NCBI GenBank assembly: GCA_900318565.1
Contig: ONLD01000009.1
Coordinates: 1 to 49,161 of the forward strand
From: an uncultured Bacteroidales bacterium
Lineage (GTDB): Bacteria > Bacteroidota > Bacteroidia > Bacteroidales > UBA932
Length of the DNA: 49,161 bases
Direction: 5' to 3'
This document shows positions 14,171-22,839 of the stretch, one piece after another (the first letter of the stretch is position 1; each line of letters opens with the position of its first letter). The translations under genes were made by a program, and so were the position numbers. Under the pieces are notes generated by a model. The model saw nothing but the letters and a program-made list of their open reading frames with translations, made no database searches and was not told the DNA's origin.

Positions 14171-16266
14171 AAAAGACACTTCTGATTTCGATGCTCCTTT
14201 TCGGAGCCGTCGCAGCCCGTGCCGACGAAGGTATGTGGCTGCCCGCACTCATCTCCCAGCGCATCGACGCAATGGGACAGATGGGGTGCCGTCTCAGCGC
14301 CGAAGACATTTACAGCATCAACCAGGCCTCGCTGAAAGATGCCGTGGTGCTTTTCGGCGGCGGGTGCACCGGTGAACTTGTGTCCGACCGCGGACTGCTG
14401 CTGACCAACCACCATTGCGGTTACAGCTACATCCAGCGCCATTCCAGCGTGGAGCACGACTACCTCAAGGACGGCTTCTGGGCCGGCAGCCCCGAGGAAG
14501 AGCTCCCCAATCCCGGACTCACGGTACGCTTCCTCGACCGTATGGAGGACGTCACCGCGCTTATGCTGCGCGGCTACGAGCCGTCGATGAGCGAAGAGCA
14601 GCGCGATTCCGTCGTGGAAGCCAACTCCGCCTCGCTCATTCGCAGCATAGAGAATCCGGCTGAAGGCATCAGGGCCTCCGTGGAGGCGCTGTATTACGCC
14701 AACCAGTACTATCTGTTCGTGTACAGGGTATTCAGCGACGTGCGTCTCGTCGGCGCTCCGCCTTCGTCGATAGGCAAGTTCGGAGGCGACACGGACAACT
14801 GGATGTGGCCCAGGCACACAGGCGACTTCTCCGTGTTCCGCATCTACGCCACCCCTGACGGCAAGCCTGCCGCCTACTCCCCTTCCAACGTGCCTTACCG
14901 TCCGCGCAAGCACTTCAGAATCAGCACCGCAGGCGTCCGTGAGGGCGATTTCACTTTCGTGTATGGCTGCCCCGGCAGCACCAGGGAGTACGTGCATTCA
15001 GAGGAAGTGCGTTACATCGGCGAAGTCTCCGATCCGCAGAAAATAGCGCTCCGCACCTTGCGTCTCGACATCCAGAAAAAGTATATGTCGCAGAGCCAGG
15101 CCGTGCGCATCCAGTATTCAGCCAAGAATGCCAGCGTAGCGAACGCCTGGAAAAAGTGGCAGGGAGAATCCAAGGGCATCGCCCGCCTGGGCGCCGTGGC
15201 CGCCAAGCAAGAGTATGAGCGCCGCTTCGAGAAATGGGCTGAGGGCACCTCCTACGAAGGACTGCTTCCCCGCATCAAGGAAATCCACCAGAGGCGGGAG
15301 CCCTCATACCTTGCCTATGAATACCTCAACGAGACCGTGCGCAGCATCGAGATTCTGCGGTTCGCCTCGGAAGTGCGCAATGCCCTGGAAAGGGGCAGGA
15401 GCACGGAAGGTATTACCGCACAATTCTTTAAAGACTACTGCCAGAGCATAGACGAAGAGACCTTCGTGGCCATTATGGAAGCTTTCGGGAAGGGCGTACC
15501 GGCCGGACTCCTGCCCCGCTGCTATACGGACAAATTGGCCCGCTTCGGTTCCGTGGAAGCCTGGAAGAAGTATGTGTTCAAGAAGAGTGTTTTCACGAAT
15601 CCCGCCAAGGTCAAGGCCCTCGGCGAAAAGGACTTGAAGCGTCTGGGGAAAGACCCGGCGCTCGAGATGTGGGATGCCTTCCAGGCTTGGTTCGAGCAGG
15701 ACCTGCGCCCCGTCATCGCGCAGACCGGGAAAGAACTTAAGAGCGCAATGCGCGAGTATATGCGCGGCCAGATGGAGTTCGAGCCGTCCAAAGCCTTCTA
15801 TCCCGACGCCAACCTGACCCTCCGCGTCGCCTACGGGAAGGTCAGCGGCTACCGGCCTGTGGACGCCGTATGGTACAACCCCGTGTCCACCCTCAAGGGG
15901 ATTATCGAAAAGGACAACCCCGACATCTTCGATTACAACATCCCCCAGGTGCTGCGCGACATCTATGAGGCCGGAGGCGTCGAAGACCAGAGCGTCTGCT
16001 TCCTCGCCACCAACCACACCTCCGGAGGCAACTCCGGCAGCCCGGTGATCAACGCCGACGGAGACCTTATCGGCATCAACTTCGACAGGGTCTGGGAGGG
16101 CACGATGAGCGACCTCGTCTTCGATCCGGACTACTGCCGCAACATTTCCATTGACATACGCTACCTGCTCTTCATCATCGAGAGGATCGGCGGAGCCGGC
16201 TGGCTGCTGGAAGAGATGGATTTCGTCCCCGCCGGGAGCGGCACGGTTTTAGCTGCAAACCAATAA
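14167..16266 (+). CDS. S46 dipeptidyl peptidase, DPP11-like (Asp/Glu-specific)
   Basis: A 699-residue exported serine peptidase of family S46 that removes dipeptides from the N-terminus of peptides. The signal peptide is residues 1-19. The catalytic triad can be placed: His83 (LTNHHCGY), Asp220 (PRHTGDFSV) and Ser623 (SGGNSGSPV). In Porphyromonas DPP11, an Arg 18 residues after the catalytic Ser sets the preference for acidic P1 residues, and DPP7 has Gly there. Here Arg641 is exactly 18 residues after Ser623 (INFDRVWEG), so DPP11 specificity is predicted. The protein is likely periplasmic and feeds dipeptides to an amino-acid-using metabolism. It overlaps plsC by four bases and precedes an exported thioredoxin. 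Confidence 0.95.
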   Translation: MKKTLLISMLLFGAVAARADEGMWLPALISQRIDAMGQMGCRLSAEDIYSINQASLKDAVVLFGGGCTGELVSDRGLLLTNHHCGYSYIQRHSSVEHDYLKDGFWAGSPEEELPNPGLTVRFLDRMEDVTALMLRGYEPSMSEEQRDSVVEANSASLIRSIENPAEGIRASVEALYYANQYYLFVYRVFSDVRLVGAPPSSIGKFGGDTDNWMWPRHTGDFSVFRIYATPDGKPAAYSPSNVPYRPRKHFRISTAGVREGDFTFVYGCPGSTREYVHSEEVRYIGEVSDPQKIALRTLRLDIQKKYMSQSQAVRIQYSAKNASVANAWKKWQGESKGIARLGAVAAKQEYERRFEKWAEGTSYEGLLPRIKEIHQRREPSYLAYEYLNETVRSIEILRFASEVRNALERGRSTEGITAQFFKDYCQSIDEETFVAIMEAFGKGVPAGLLPRCYTDKLARFGSVEAWKKYVFKKSVFTNPAKVKALGEKDLKRLGKDPALEMWDAFQAWFEQDLRPVIAQTGKELKSAMREYMRGQMEFEPSKAFYPDANLTLRVAYGKVSGYRPVDAVWYNPVSTLKGIIEKDNPDIFDYNIPQVLRDIYEAGGVEDQSVCFLATNHTSGGNSGSPVINADGDLIGINFDRVWEGTMSDLVFDPDYCRNISIDIRYLLFIIERIGGAGWLLEEMDFVPAGSGTVLAANQ

Positions 16267-16281
16267 TAAAGTTATCACTAT

Positions 16282-16770
16282 ATGAAAAAGATTCTCACTC
16301 TCCTCGCACCGGCATTATGCGCCCTGCTCATAAGCGGTTCAGCTTGCGCCGGCAATCCTGACTACACAGTCAAACAGACCCCGAAAGTAGCCGCCCAAAA
16401 GCTTCTCGACACCATTCTTGCCGATTACAAGGGCGACGTGGTACTCGTAGATGTATGGGCCACCTGGTGCGGCCCCTGCAGAAGGGCGATGAAAGAACTC
16501 GAGCCTCTGAAAAGCACTGATTTCAAGAAAGTCAAATTTGTCTATATTACTTCCGACACTTCCCCCAAGGATACCTGGGAGGAGATGATTCCTTCAATCC
16601 ACGGAGACCATTACTACCTCAACGGAGACCAGCTCGGAGCTGTGCTTGGCCAGCTCAGTTCCAATGCCTTCCCTACTTATCTCGTGGTGGGCAAGGACGG
16701 TAAAAAAATTCAGACCTTCATAGGCTATGATGCCGAAGGCCTGAAAAAAGCTATCGCAGGAGCGCTTTAA
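16282..16770 (+). CDS. Exported thioredoxin-like protein (TlpA/ResA type)
   Basis: A 162-residue thioredoxin-fold protein with an N-terminal signal (residues about 1-23, SGSACAG; possible lipoprotein Cys22). The active site is WCGPC (Cys63, Cys66) within VDVWATWCGPCRRAM, the typical TlpA/ResA/thioredoxin pattern. The cis-proline region reads SNAFPTYLVVGKDG. It would reduce or exchange disulfides in the periplasm. It is the last gene of the run starting at 11518, 15 bases after the DPP11-like gene. Redox upkeep of exported enzymes is plausible but not shown. Confidence 0.9.
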   Translation: MKKILTLLAPALCALLISGSACAGNPDYTVKQTPKVAAQKLLDTILADYKGDVVLVDVWATWCGPCRRAMKELEPLKSTDFKKVKFVYITSDTSPKDTWEEMIPSIHGDHYYLNGDQLGAVLGQLSSNAFPTYLVVGKDGKKIQTFIGYDAEGLKKAIAGAL

Positions 16771-16780
16771 AACGGCTCCG

Positions 16781-17815
16781 CTACTTTGTAACTGCCGGTT
16801 CGTCCAAGGATGAGCCGGCATAATTTGTCTCGGTGATGCTGATCTGGTCAAAGCATTCCTCATCATTCTTGATACGGACAACCTGCTTGACGCCCAGTGC
16901 CACCGGCCATCCGCTGCCCAAGTGGACTATACAGATAGAGTAACGCTCAGCCGTGACTTCCATATTGGTCGATGCTGCCTCTTCCAGCCACTTGCTCATA
17001 TACTCCTGCAGTTCATCTTCGTCCGCAGTCCGGGACCGGAACTGGCTCTCCACTGACTTCTCCATAATCGGCATCAGCGAGTCATTGTCAAGACTGGCGT
17101 ATGAACGTACGCACACATAAGCGGAATCGGAACTCTCCTTGTCCACCCACGTCTCGATTTCGCTTTCCACGTCCTGACCGCCTATTACTTTTTCAAAGGT
17201 ATAGCTGCCGGTATAAGAAGTCGTCGTGTCCATCTCCCAGCCGTGGTACTTGAGAAGATCCTTGACATCCAGGTAGCAGAGGTCGGACAGCGCGTCTGTA
17301 TTGGAAAACAGGGCATTGTAGCCTCCGGCCAGCTGTTCGAGCTCTTCGCGGGCCTGCTTGTCTTTCCTGGGAATGAGCTTTTCGTATTTCTTTTTCACCA
17401 GAGGCAGCCGGTCGCACATTTTACGGGAGGAATCCCCCGCGCCAAGGATATGGGTCAGGGAGCCGAATTCATTGGTGCGGAATTCCATTGACAGGCTGTC
17501 GAGCAATTCAGCCGAGAATTGCTGCACGAGCTCGTTTTCGATTACCGAATCATACAGCCCGCGGTAACCGAGACGGAAGACATAAGAAGAATCCGTCTCA
17601 TCCAGGATATCAATTATGGTGGTGCCGCCGGATTTGTGCTGGACGGTCTCCACACTGTCCCGGACCTGCGTCACAGTGGACTCCGTCTTATACACGGCAC
17701 GGTCCCCTTTCGCCCAGTAGGCTATGATTGCCACTGTCAAATCGCCCTGCCACTGAGCAAAGGAGGGCAAGGTAAAGAAAGCAGCCGCGAGGGCTGCCGT
17801 AATGCATTTTTTCAT
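16781..17815 (-). CDS. Exported protein of unknown function
   Basis: A 344-residue protein with a signal peptide (residues 1-20, ending LPSFAQ). The ATG at 17815 is chosen over a GTG at 17818 because it overlaps the upstream stop as TGATG, a translational-coupling arrangement. The mature part is acidic and rich in short beta segments (GTTIIDILDETDSSYVFRLGYRG), with a helical, lysine-rich middle (RKDKQAREELEQL). No enzyme motif is visible. Its C-terminus converges on the thioredoxin gene with 10 bases between and no terminator. It is probably a periplasmic protein working with the small membrane protein upstream. Confidence 0.8.
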   Translation of the reverse strand: MKKCITAALAAAFFTLPSFAQWQGDLTVAIIAYWAKGDRAVYKTESTVTQVRDSVETVQHKSGGTTIIDILDETDSSYVFRLGYRGLYDSVIENELVQQFSAELLDSLSMEFRTNEFGSLTHILGAGDSSRKMCDRLPLVKKKYEKLIPRKDKQAREELEQLAGGYNALFSNTDALSDLCYLDVKDLLKYHGWEMDTTTSYTGSYTFEKVIGGQDVESEIETWVDKESSDSAYVCVRSYASLDNDSLMPIMEKSVESQFRSRTADEDELQEYMSKWLEEAASTNMEVTAERYSICIVHLGSGWPVALGVKQVVRIKNDEECFDQISITETNYAGSSLDEPAVTK

Positions 17816-18252
17816 CACAGGGTGATTTCCTCACCGGATACCACATACGGTATCTCAGACGTGACGGAGGCATTGTCGCTTATAGAGAGGATCTCATAAA
17901 CGACATACTTCTGCATACCCCTCCAGGGCAGCATACCGTTATACTCCTTGTAGCGAAGCTCCACTACGCGGCCGCTGCAGCGCATAAGGGAATCTGCAAC
18001 GGCCTTGTCGGCCACGGAGAAATTGAACTCGTTGGACTGGATGCCGGTTCCCTTCTTGGCTCCGCGGAATCCGGTCTGGATAAGACGGCCCTCATAGGTC
18101 TTCCATACCCATCCTTTATAGACTATCTGGTTGAGCTCTCCGGCCTTGACGCCCTCGCCCAGCACGAAATAGAACTTAAAGTACACGAAGACCGCTCCCG
18201 CAAGCAGCAGGAGGATGAGAATCCAGGTAATAATCTTTGACTTCATATTCAA
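17815..18252 (-). CDS. Small membrane-anchored protein, Bacteroidota family often misnamed 6-phosphogluconate dehydrogenase
   Basis: A 145-residue protein with one N-terminal transmembrane helix (IITWILILLLLAGAVFVYF) and a soluble domain outside the cytoplasm. The conserved family core is visible as GEGVKAGELNQIVYKGWVWK, then YEGRLIQTGF and QSNEFNFSVAD. Related proteins in Bacteroidota are often labelled 6-phosphogluconate dehydrogenase in databases, but no cofactor-binding motif or sufficient length is present, so that label is not supported. An alternative ATG at 18246 gives a more typical start. It is first in a two-gene unit with 16781-17815 and has a -7 box at 18277-18270. Function unknown. 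Confidence 0.82.
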   Translation of the reverse strand: MNMKSKIITWILILLLLAGAVFVYFKFYFVLGEGVKAGELNQIVYKGWVWKTYEGRLIQTGFRGAKKGTGIQSNEFNFSVADKAVADSLMRCSGRVVELRYKEYNGMLPWRGMQKYVVYEILSISDNASVTSEIPYVVSGEEITL

Positions 18253-18269
18253 GCTTTGTTTATAGTTTA

Positions 18270-18277
18270 CAAATATA
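18270..18277 (-). promoter_or_regulatory. -7 element of the 18252-16781 gene pair
   Basis: The minus strand reads TATATTTG at 18277-18270, 17 bases before the ATG at 18252. It forms a compact divergent promoter with the box at 18289-18296. Confidence 0.5.
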
Positions 18278-18288
18278 ATAATTTGTTT

Positions 18289-18296
18289 TAAATTTG
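18289..18296 (+). promoter_or_regulatory. -7 element of the SGNH-SGNH-MBOAT unit
   Basis: TAAATTTG ends eight bases before the ATG at 18305, so the leader is only a few bases long. No -33 match is clear. Confidence 0.5.
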
Positions 18297-18304
18297 CGCC
18301 TGAA

Positions 18305-19696
18305 ATGTCAAGTCACAAGGTACTGTTGTTTATTCTGTCGGTCTATGCCCTGCTCGGAGCCGCAGCCATCTTCTTCCCGGAAGACGGTCTGCGCGTGGGC
18401 GGCGCCACCCTCAACTTCCCCACCGCCGCAGAGCTTGCCGAGTCCCTTTCCGGCAAGGAAACTGCCCCGAAAGGTCCCAGCCCGGAAGAACTTCTGGCCC
18501 AGCGTATGGCCGATATCCGGCAGGCCGAGGAGTCCCGCTTCGAGTCCTTTATGGCAGACAACCCTTCGAAGCTCTGGTTCCCGGGAGACGATGAGACCCT
18601 CCTGGATCCTTTCTTCGAATCTCTGGACGGGGCCCGCAGCAAGGCGGTGCGCATCCTGCACTACGGCGACTCCCAGATCGAGGAGGACCGCATCACTTCC
18701 ACCATACGCGCAGGCCTGCAGGAAAAGTTCGGCGGCGGAGGCCCCGGGCTGCTTCCTTTCGGCCGGCCGTACTATACTCTCTGCGTCTCCCAGGCTTCCA
18801 CCGCCGACCTGCACCGCAGCATAGTCTTCGGCGAAGGCGGGAAGCGCAGCGACGGGCGATACGGAGTGATGGGACAGTGCGCCAGAATCGACACAAGCGT
18901 CTATACCACAATATCTTCCGTAAAAAGCAACACTTCCCCGAGCCGCCATTTCTCGCGGCTCACGCTTCTCGGAGGAGGAGCCGGCGCCAATATCAAGCTC
19001 AAATGCGGCAAGAAACAGTACCAGCTCAGCCCCGGCGCTTCCGGCGTGGGACGTATCGTAGTTGACCTTCCCGACAGCAGTTCTACCGTGAGCTTCTCGA
19101 CCTGGGGCAGCGGTGACGTGTACGGCATCCAGCTCGACGACACTCTCGGCGTCAGCGTTGACAACATCGCGATGCGCGGCTGCTCGGGCACCGTTTTCAC
19201 CCGCATCAGTTCTGCTCAGTTGAAGGAATACGTGGACCACGACAACGTGCGTCTCATCATACTGCAGTTCGGCGGCAACTCTATGCCATACCGCAAGACG
19301 GGCAAGTCCATTTCCGAATACAAGGCCAGCATCGAGAAGCAGATCAGGCACCTCCGTTCAATCGCCCCCGGCGCTGCCGTGCTGTTCATCGGGCCGTCCG
19401 ATATGTCCACCAACGTGCGCGGCAAGATGCAGACCTACCCGCACCTGCCTATGATGGTGGACTCGCTGAAAGCCGCCGCTCTCGAATCGGGAGCCGCTTA
19501 CTGGGACCTCTACCGGGCGATGGGCGGCGAGGGTTCTATGGTCGAATGGGTGAAGGCCCGCCCTGCGCTTGCCGGCTCGGACTACGTGCATTTTACTCCC
19601 CGCGGCGCTGAAGCGATGGGGCGTATGTTCTTCGAGTCCCTGATGCTTTATTACGACTACTACCGCCTGCGCCGTTACGGCGTTTCCCAGAAATGA
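18305..19696 (+). CDS. SGNH/GDSL hydrolase-family protein, membrane-anchored
   Basis: A 463-residue protein with an N-terminal transmembrane anchor (VLLFILSVYALLGAAAIFF) and an SGNH-hydrolase domain in the periplasm. Block I reads HYGDSQIEED (nucleophile Ser), block III LQFGGNSM, and block V SDYVHFTPRGAEAMG supplies the Asp-x-x-His pair. Residues 60-90 are charged and probably form a linker. The next two genes encode a second SGNH protein and an MBOAT acyltransferase, the combination used by AlgI/AlgJ and PatA/PatB systems to move acetyl groups to exported polysaccharides. It is therefore a likely periplasmic O-acetyltransferase or esterase. The polymer modified is unknown. Confidence 0.87.
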   Translation: MSSHKVLLFILSVYALLGAAAIFFPEDGLRVGGATLNFPTAAELAESLSGKETAPKGPSPEELLAQRMADIRQAEESRFESFMADNPSKLWFPGDDETLLDPFFESLDGARSKAVRILHYGDSQIEEDRITSTIRAGLQEKFGGGGPGLLPFGRPYYTLCVSQASTADLHRSIVFGEGGKRSDGRYGVMGQCARIDTSVYTTISSVKSNTSPSRHFSRLTLLGGGAGANIKLKCGKKQYQLSPGASGVGRIVVDLPDSSSTVSFSTWGSGDVYGIQLDDTLGVSVDNIAMRGCSGTVFTRISSAQLKEYVDHDNVRLIILQFGGNSMPYRKTGKSISEYKASIEKQIRHLRSIAPGAAVLFIGPSDMSTNVRGKMQTYPHLPMMVDSLKAAALESGAAYWDLYRAMGGEGSMVEWVKARPALAGSDYVHFTPRGAEAMGRMFFESLMLYYDYYRLRRYGVSQK

Positions 19697-20901
19697 GACG
19701 CCTCCTTGCAATGTTGTGCCCGGCGCTGCTCGTCTGCTTTGCCTCCTATTCGCAGGAGTGTCCCTCCTGCGTACTCCCCGACAGCACCGGACTCCGTTTT
19801 CCCGGCTCCAGGGAGAGGATGGAGGCCTTTGCAGGACGTCTCGCCGCACTTAAGGCGCATCCCGACAGCACGCTCACAATCTGGCACATAGGAGGCTCAC
19901 ACGTCCAGGCAGGCTGGCTGAGCTCGCGCCTGCGGCACAATTTCGACTCTCTCGGGCACTTCCCCGCCGGCGGCCGCGGCTTCATCTTCCCCTACCCGCT
20001 CGCAAAGACCAACTTCGACCACTCCTACAACGTCAGCGGCGAAGGCGAATGGATAGGGACGCGAAGTTCAAACCCGAGCAAGAAACTTTCCGGCCAGCCC
20101 TCATTCGGCATAACGGGCATAGCCGCCGTGACCAAGGACACGACCGCGGCCTTCGCACTCGGCACGCCCTTCTCATACACCCGCCTCCACATCCTCGGCA
20201 GCACGGAGCCCGAGGGCCTGTGCCCGCGCGTCGTTGCCGGACCCGACACCCTGATGTGCCGCGCCGACACCCTGCTGAGAGGCTATGTAGTGGATTTCCC
20301 GCACCCGGTGGATTCGGTGCGGGTGGAGCCGTGCCTCGACGGCCACGCATCCTTCTCCCTGACCGGACTGCTCCCGGAAACCCCAATGCAAGGAGGCCTG
20401 CGCTATGTTTCTACGGGAGTCAACGGCGCCCGCACCACGACCTGGACCGAGCGCTGCCCCGAATTTGAGAGGGAAATGTCCCTCGTTGAGCCCGACCTGG
20501 TAATCTGGGGTCTGGGCATCAACGATTCAGCCTGTCCCGGCAAGGATTTCGACCCGGAACGCTTCAAGCGCAACTACCGCCGCCTGCTTGACAAGGTGCT
20601 CGCCGAGCGCCCCGGCTGCGCGTTCATTTTTATCACCAACAACGATTCCTGGCGCTACGCCCGCCGCCGTATGGTCCACAACGACAACGGCCGTGCGGTA
20701 CAGAAGGCTATGTACGAGCTTGCCGCGGAATACGACGGAGCCGTGTGGGACCTTTTCTCCCTGATGGGAGGTAACGGCAGCGCCGAAATCTGGCGCGCAG
20801 AAGGTCTAATGAAACCGGACCGCCTGCACTTCACCCGCGCCGGCTACGAACTGCTGGGCGACCTGCTGTATGCCGCGCTGATGCGGGAATGTGGAGAGTA
20901 A
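19693..20901 (+). CDS. Second SGNH-family protein, exported
   Basis: A 402-residue protein with a signal peptide (residues 1-20, ending FASYSQ). It overlaps the previous stop by four bases. The SGNH blocks are recognisable but altered at block I: IWHIGGSHVQAGWL has Gly where the classic GDS motif has Asp, though the Ser is kept. Block III reads WGLGINDS (intact G-x-N-D), and block V reads PDRLHFTRAGYELLG with the catalytic Asp and His. It is probably an active acyl-transfer or esterase subunit that pairs with the first SGNH protein. Whether one acts as transferase and the other as accessory cannot be told. Confidence 0.87.
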   Translation: MRRLLAMLCPALLVCFASYSQECPSCVLPDSTGLRFPGSRERMEAFAGRLAALKAHPDSTLTIWHIGGSHVQAGWLSSRLRHNFDSLGHFPAGGRGFIFPYPLAKTNFDHSYNVSGEGEWIGTRSSNPSKKLSGQPSFGITGIAAVTKDTTAAFALGTPFSYTRLHILGSTEPEGLCPRVVAGPDTLMCRADTLLRGYVVDFPHPVDSVRVEPCLDGHASFSLTGLLPETPMQGGLRYVSTGVNGARTTTWTERCPEFEREMSLVEPDLVIWGLGINDSACPGKDFDPERFKRNYRRLLDKVLAERPGCAFIFITNNDSWRYARRRMVHNDNGRAVQKAMYELAAEYDGAVWDLFSLMGGNGSAEIWRAEGLMKPDRLHFTRAGYELLGDLLYAALMRECGE

Positions 20902-20904
20902 GAT

Positions 20905-22839
20905 ATGGAAAAGCTGTTCGCATTCGACCCTTCGTCCCCTCTTGTGTTCACCCAGTTCTATTTCTGGGTGTTCTTCGGAGTAGTCTATGCGATCTTCTCC
21001 TTGCTGAAGAGCAAGCGCCTGATGCGCAATGCCTTCCTCTTCTTCGCCAGCCTCTTCTTCTACTACAAGACCAGCGGCCTGTCGATACTGATTCTGCTCT
21101 TCGTCATCTGCTCCGATTTCTTCATCGCCAAGCGTATGGTGCGCTGCCGCGGGGCCGCGCGAAAAGCCTGGCTGGCGCTGAGCGTGTGCATTGACCTCGG
21201 GCTGCTGTGCTACTTCAAGTACGCCTACTTCTTTACGGACGCCTTCGCCCAGATGACGGGCATACAACTGCAAGTGACCGACGTATTCGCCCAGATAGGC
21301 AATATGATAGCGGGGAGCGAGCGCTTCAGCGTGGACAAGATCGTGCTGCCTGTTGGCATCTCGTTCTTTATCTTCCAGATTATAAGCTACAGCGTTGACG
21401 TGTATCGAGGCGATGTGGAGCCCGTGCGGAACATTCTGGACTTCGGCTTCTACGTCAGCTTCTTTCCCCAGCTGGTGGCGGGCCCGATAGTACGCGCCTC
21501 GGAGTTCATCCCGCAGCTCTACAAGCCCTATTCCCTGAGCCGCCGGTGCTTCGGAATCGCCGTATTCTGGATACTGAACGGACTCGCGAAAAAAATCATT
21601 CTCAGCGACTATATAGCCGTAAACTTCATAGACCGCGTGTTTGACAATCCGTTATTGTTTACCGGATTCGAGAATTTTGCGGCGCTCTTTGCATATTCCC
21701 TCCAGGTCTATGCCGACTTCTCCGGCTACACCGACATTGCAATCGGAGTGGCGATGCTGATGGGATTCTACCTCCCGACCAACTTCAATTCTCCCTACAA
21801 GGCTCCCAATCCCCAGGATTTCTGGAGGCGGTGGCATATGTCGCTGAGCCGATGGCTGAAATCCTACCTCTACATCCCGCTTGGAGGAAACCGCAGGGCG
21901 TCTTTCGGCACGTATTTCTGGATTATCCTCTTCGCGCTAATCGCCCTCATCCTCTCGGGCAGCTGGACAGTGTCGCTCGTGCTCGTGGCCGCAGGCGCGG
22001 CTATGCTTGCTCTCGCCCACTTCCGGGAAGAAAGCCGCAAGAAGCTGTTTTCCAACATCAACCGCTTCATCACTATGCTCTTCGGAGGAATGTGGCACGG
22101 GGCCAGCTGGAATTTCATCATCTGGGGCGGGCTCAACGGCATAGGTATGATTGCATACATACTCTGGAAGGATATGAAATGGGGCGTGCGGCTCTTCCTT
22201 ACAGGCGCACTCGCAATCGGGCTTGCCGCCCTGTGCAGATGGCAGCCCGAGCCCGTGTGGAGAATTCTTTCCGTGTGGGCGGCAGTGATATGCGCCGGCA
22301 CGCTTGTCCGGTTCATCTACCACCTCTTCCGCCCGGACGCAGCGGGAGCTCCATCTTCAGGTATGGATACAGCCATAGTGCGCATCGGAGAGGGAAATCT
22401 TAAGACAGGCAAGAAAAGGACTGTCATCCACAGCCGCCGCGACGCTTTCACGGCTTGGGCCGGCACGGTATGGGCCGTAGCCCAGACCTTCACCTTCATC
22501 ACTTTCACGCGCCTTTTCTTCCGCAGCGGCTCCAATCTCGACCCGGCCACCGCCAACAAAGTGGCCTGGGAGACCGCCCGCAATATGGTCGCGCAAATAG
22601 GCTCCGAGTGGGACCTTTCAATCATTCCCGACATCTGCGCGGGCTACTGGAAGGTGTTTGCGCTGGTGGTGGCGGGGATGATCATCCACCTCCTTCCGGC
22701 CTGCTGGAAGCGCCGTTACCGCCTGGGATTCGCGTACCTGCCGCTTCCGGTGATGGCAATTGCCAGCGCTCTCATCGTGTTCCTGCTCTATCAGTTCGTC
22801 ACCGCCGACACCCAGCCGTTTATCTATTTCCAATTCTAG
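20905..22839 (+). CDS. MBOAT-family O-acyltransferase (AlgI/PatA-like)
   Basis: A 644-residue polytopic inner-membrane protein of the MBOAT family. It takes acyl groups, usually acetyl, from a cytoplasmic donor across the membrane to a periplasmic partner. The two conserved histidine sites are intact: His311 in FWRRWHMSLSRWLKSYLY and His398 in GGMWHGASWNFIIWGGLNG. The upstream PVGISFFIFQIISYSVDVY signature of AlgI-type proteins is also present. AlgI and PatA are near 470-520 residues; here about 150 extra residues follow, with additional hydrophobic helices and a charged loop. With the two SGNH genes it forms a likely polysaccharide or peptidoglycan O-acetylation set. Its stop codon overlaps the convergent btuB-like stop through CTAG. 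Confidence 0.92.
   Translation: MEKLFAFDPSSPLVFTQFYFWVFFGVVYAIFSLLKSKRLMRNAFLFFASLFFYYKTSGLSILILLFVICSDFFIAKRMVRCRGAARKAWLALSVCIDLGLLCYFKYAYFFTDAFAQMTGIQLQVTDVFAQIGNMIAGSERFSVDKIVLPVGISFFIFQIISYSVDVYRGDVEPVRNILDFGFYVSFFPQLVAGPIVRASEFIPQLYKPYSLSRRCFGIAVFWILNGLAKKIILSDYIAVNFIDRVFDNPLLFTGFENFAALFAYSLQVYADFSGYTDIAIGVAMLMGFYLPTNFNSPYKAPNPQDFWRRWHMSLSRWLKSYLYIPLGGNRRASFGTYFWIILFALIALILSGSWTVSLVLVAAGAAMLALAHFREESRKKLFSNINRFITMLFGGMWHGASWNFIIWGGLNGIGMIAYILWKDMKWGVRLFLTGALAIGLAALCRWQPEPVWRILSVWAAVICAGTLVRFIYHLFRPDAAGAPSSGMDTAIVRIGEGNLKTGKKRTVIHSRRDAFTAWAGTVWAVAQTFTFITFTRLFFRSGSNLDPATANKVAWETARNMVAQIGSEWDLSIIPDICAGYWKVFALVVAGMIIHLLPACWKRRYRLGFAYLPLPVMAIASALIVFLLYQFVTADTQPFIYFQF

Noticed and set aside
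16781-17818. GTG at 17818 as start of the unknown exported protein
   Set aside because: The ATG three bases later overlaps the upstream stop as TGATG and begins the signal peptide with MKK.
17815-18252. The 6-phosphogluconate dehydrogenase name often given to this family
   Set aside because: It is 145 residues with one membrane helix and has no Rossmann motif or catalytic residues of that enzyme.
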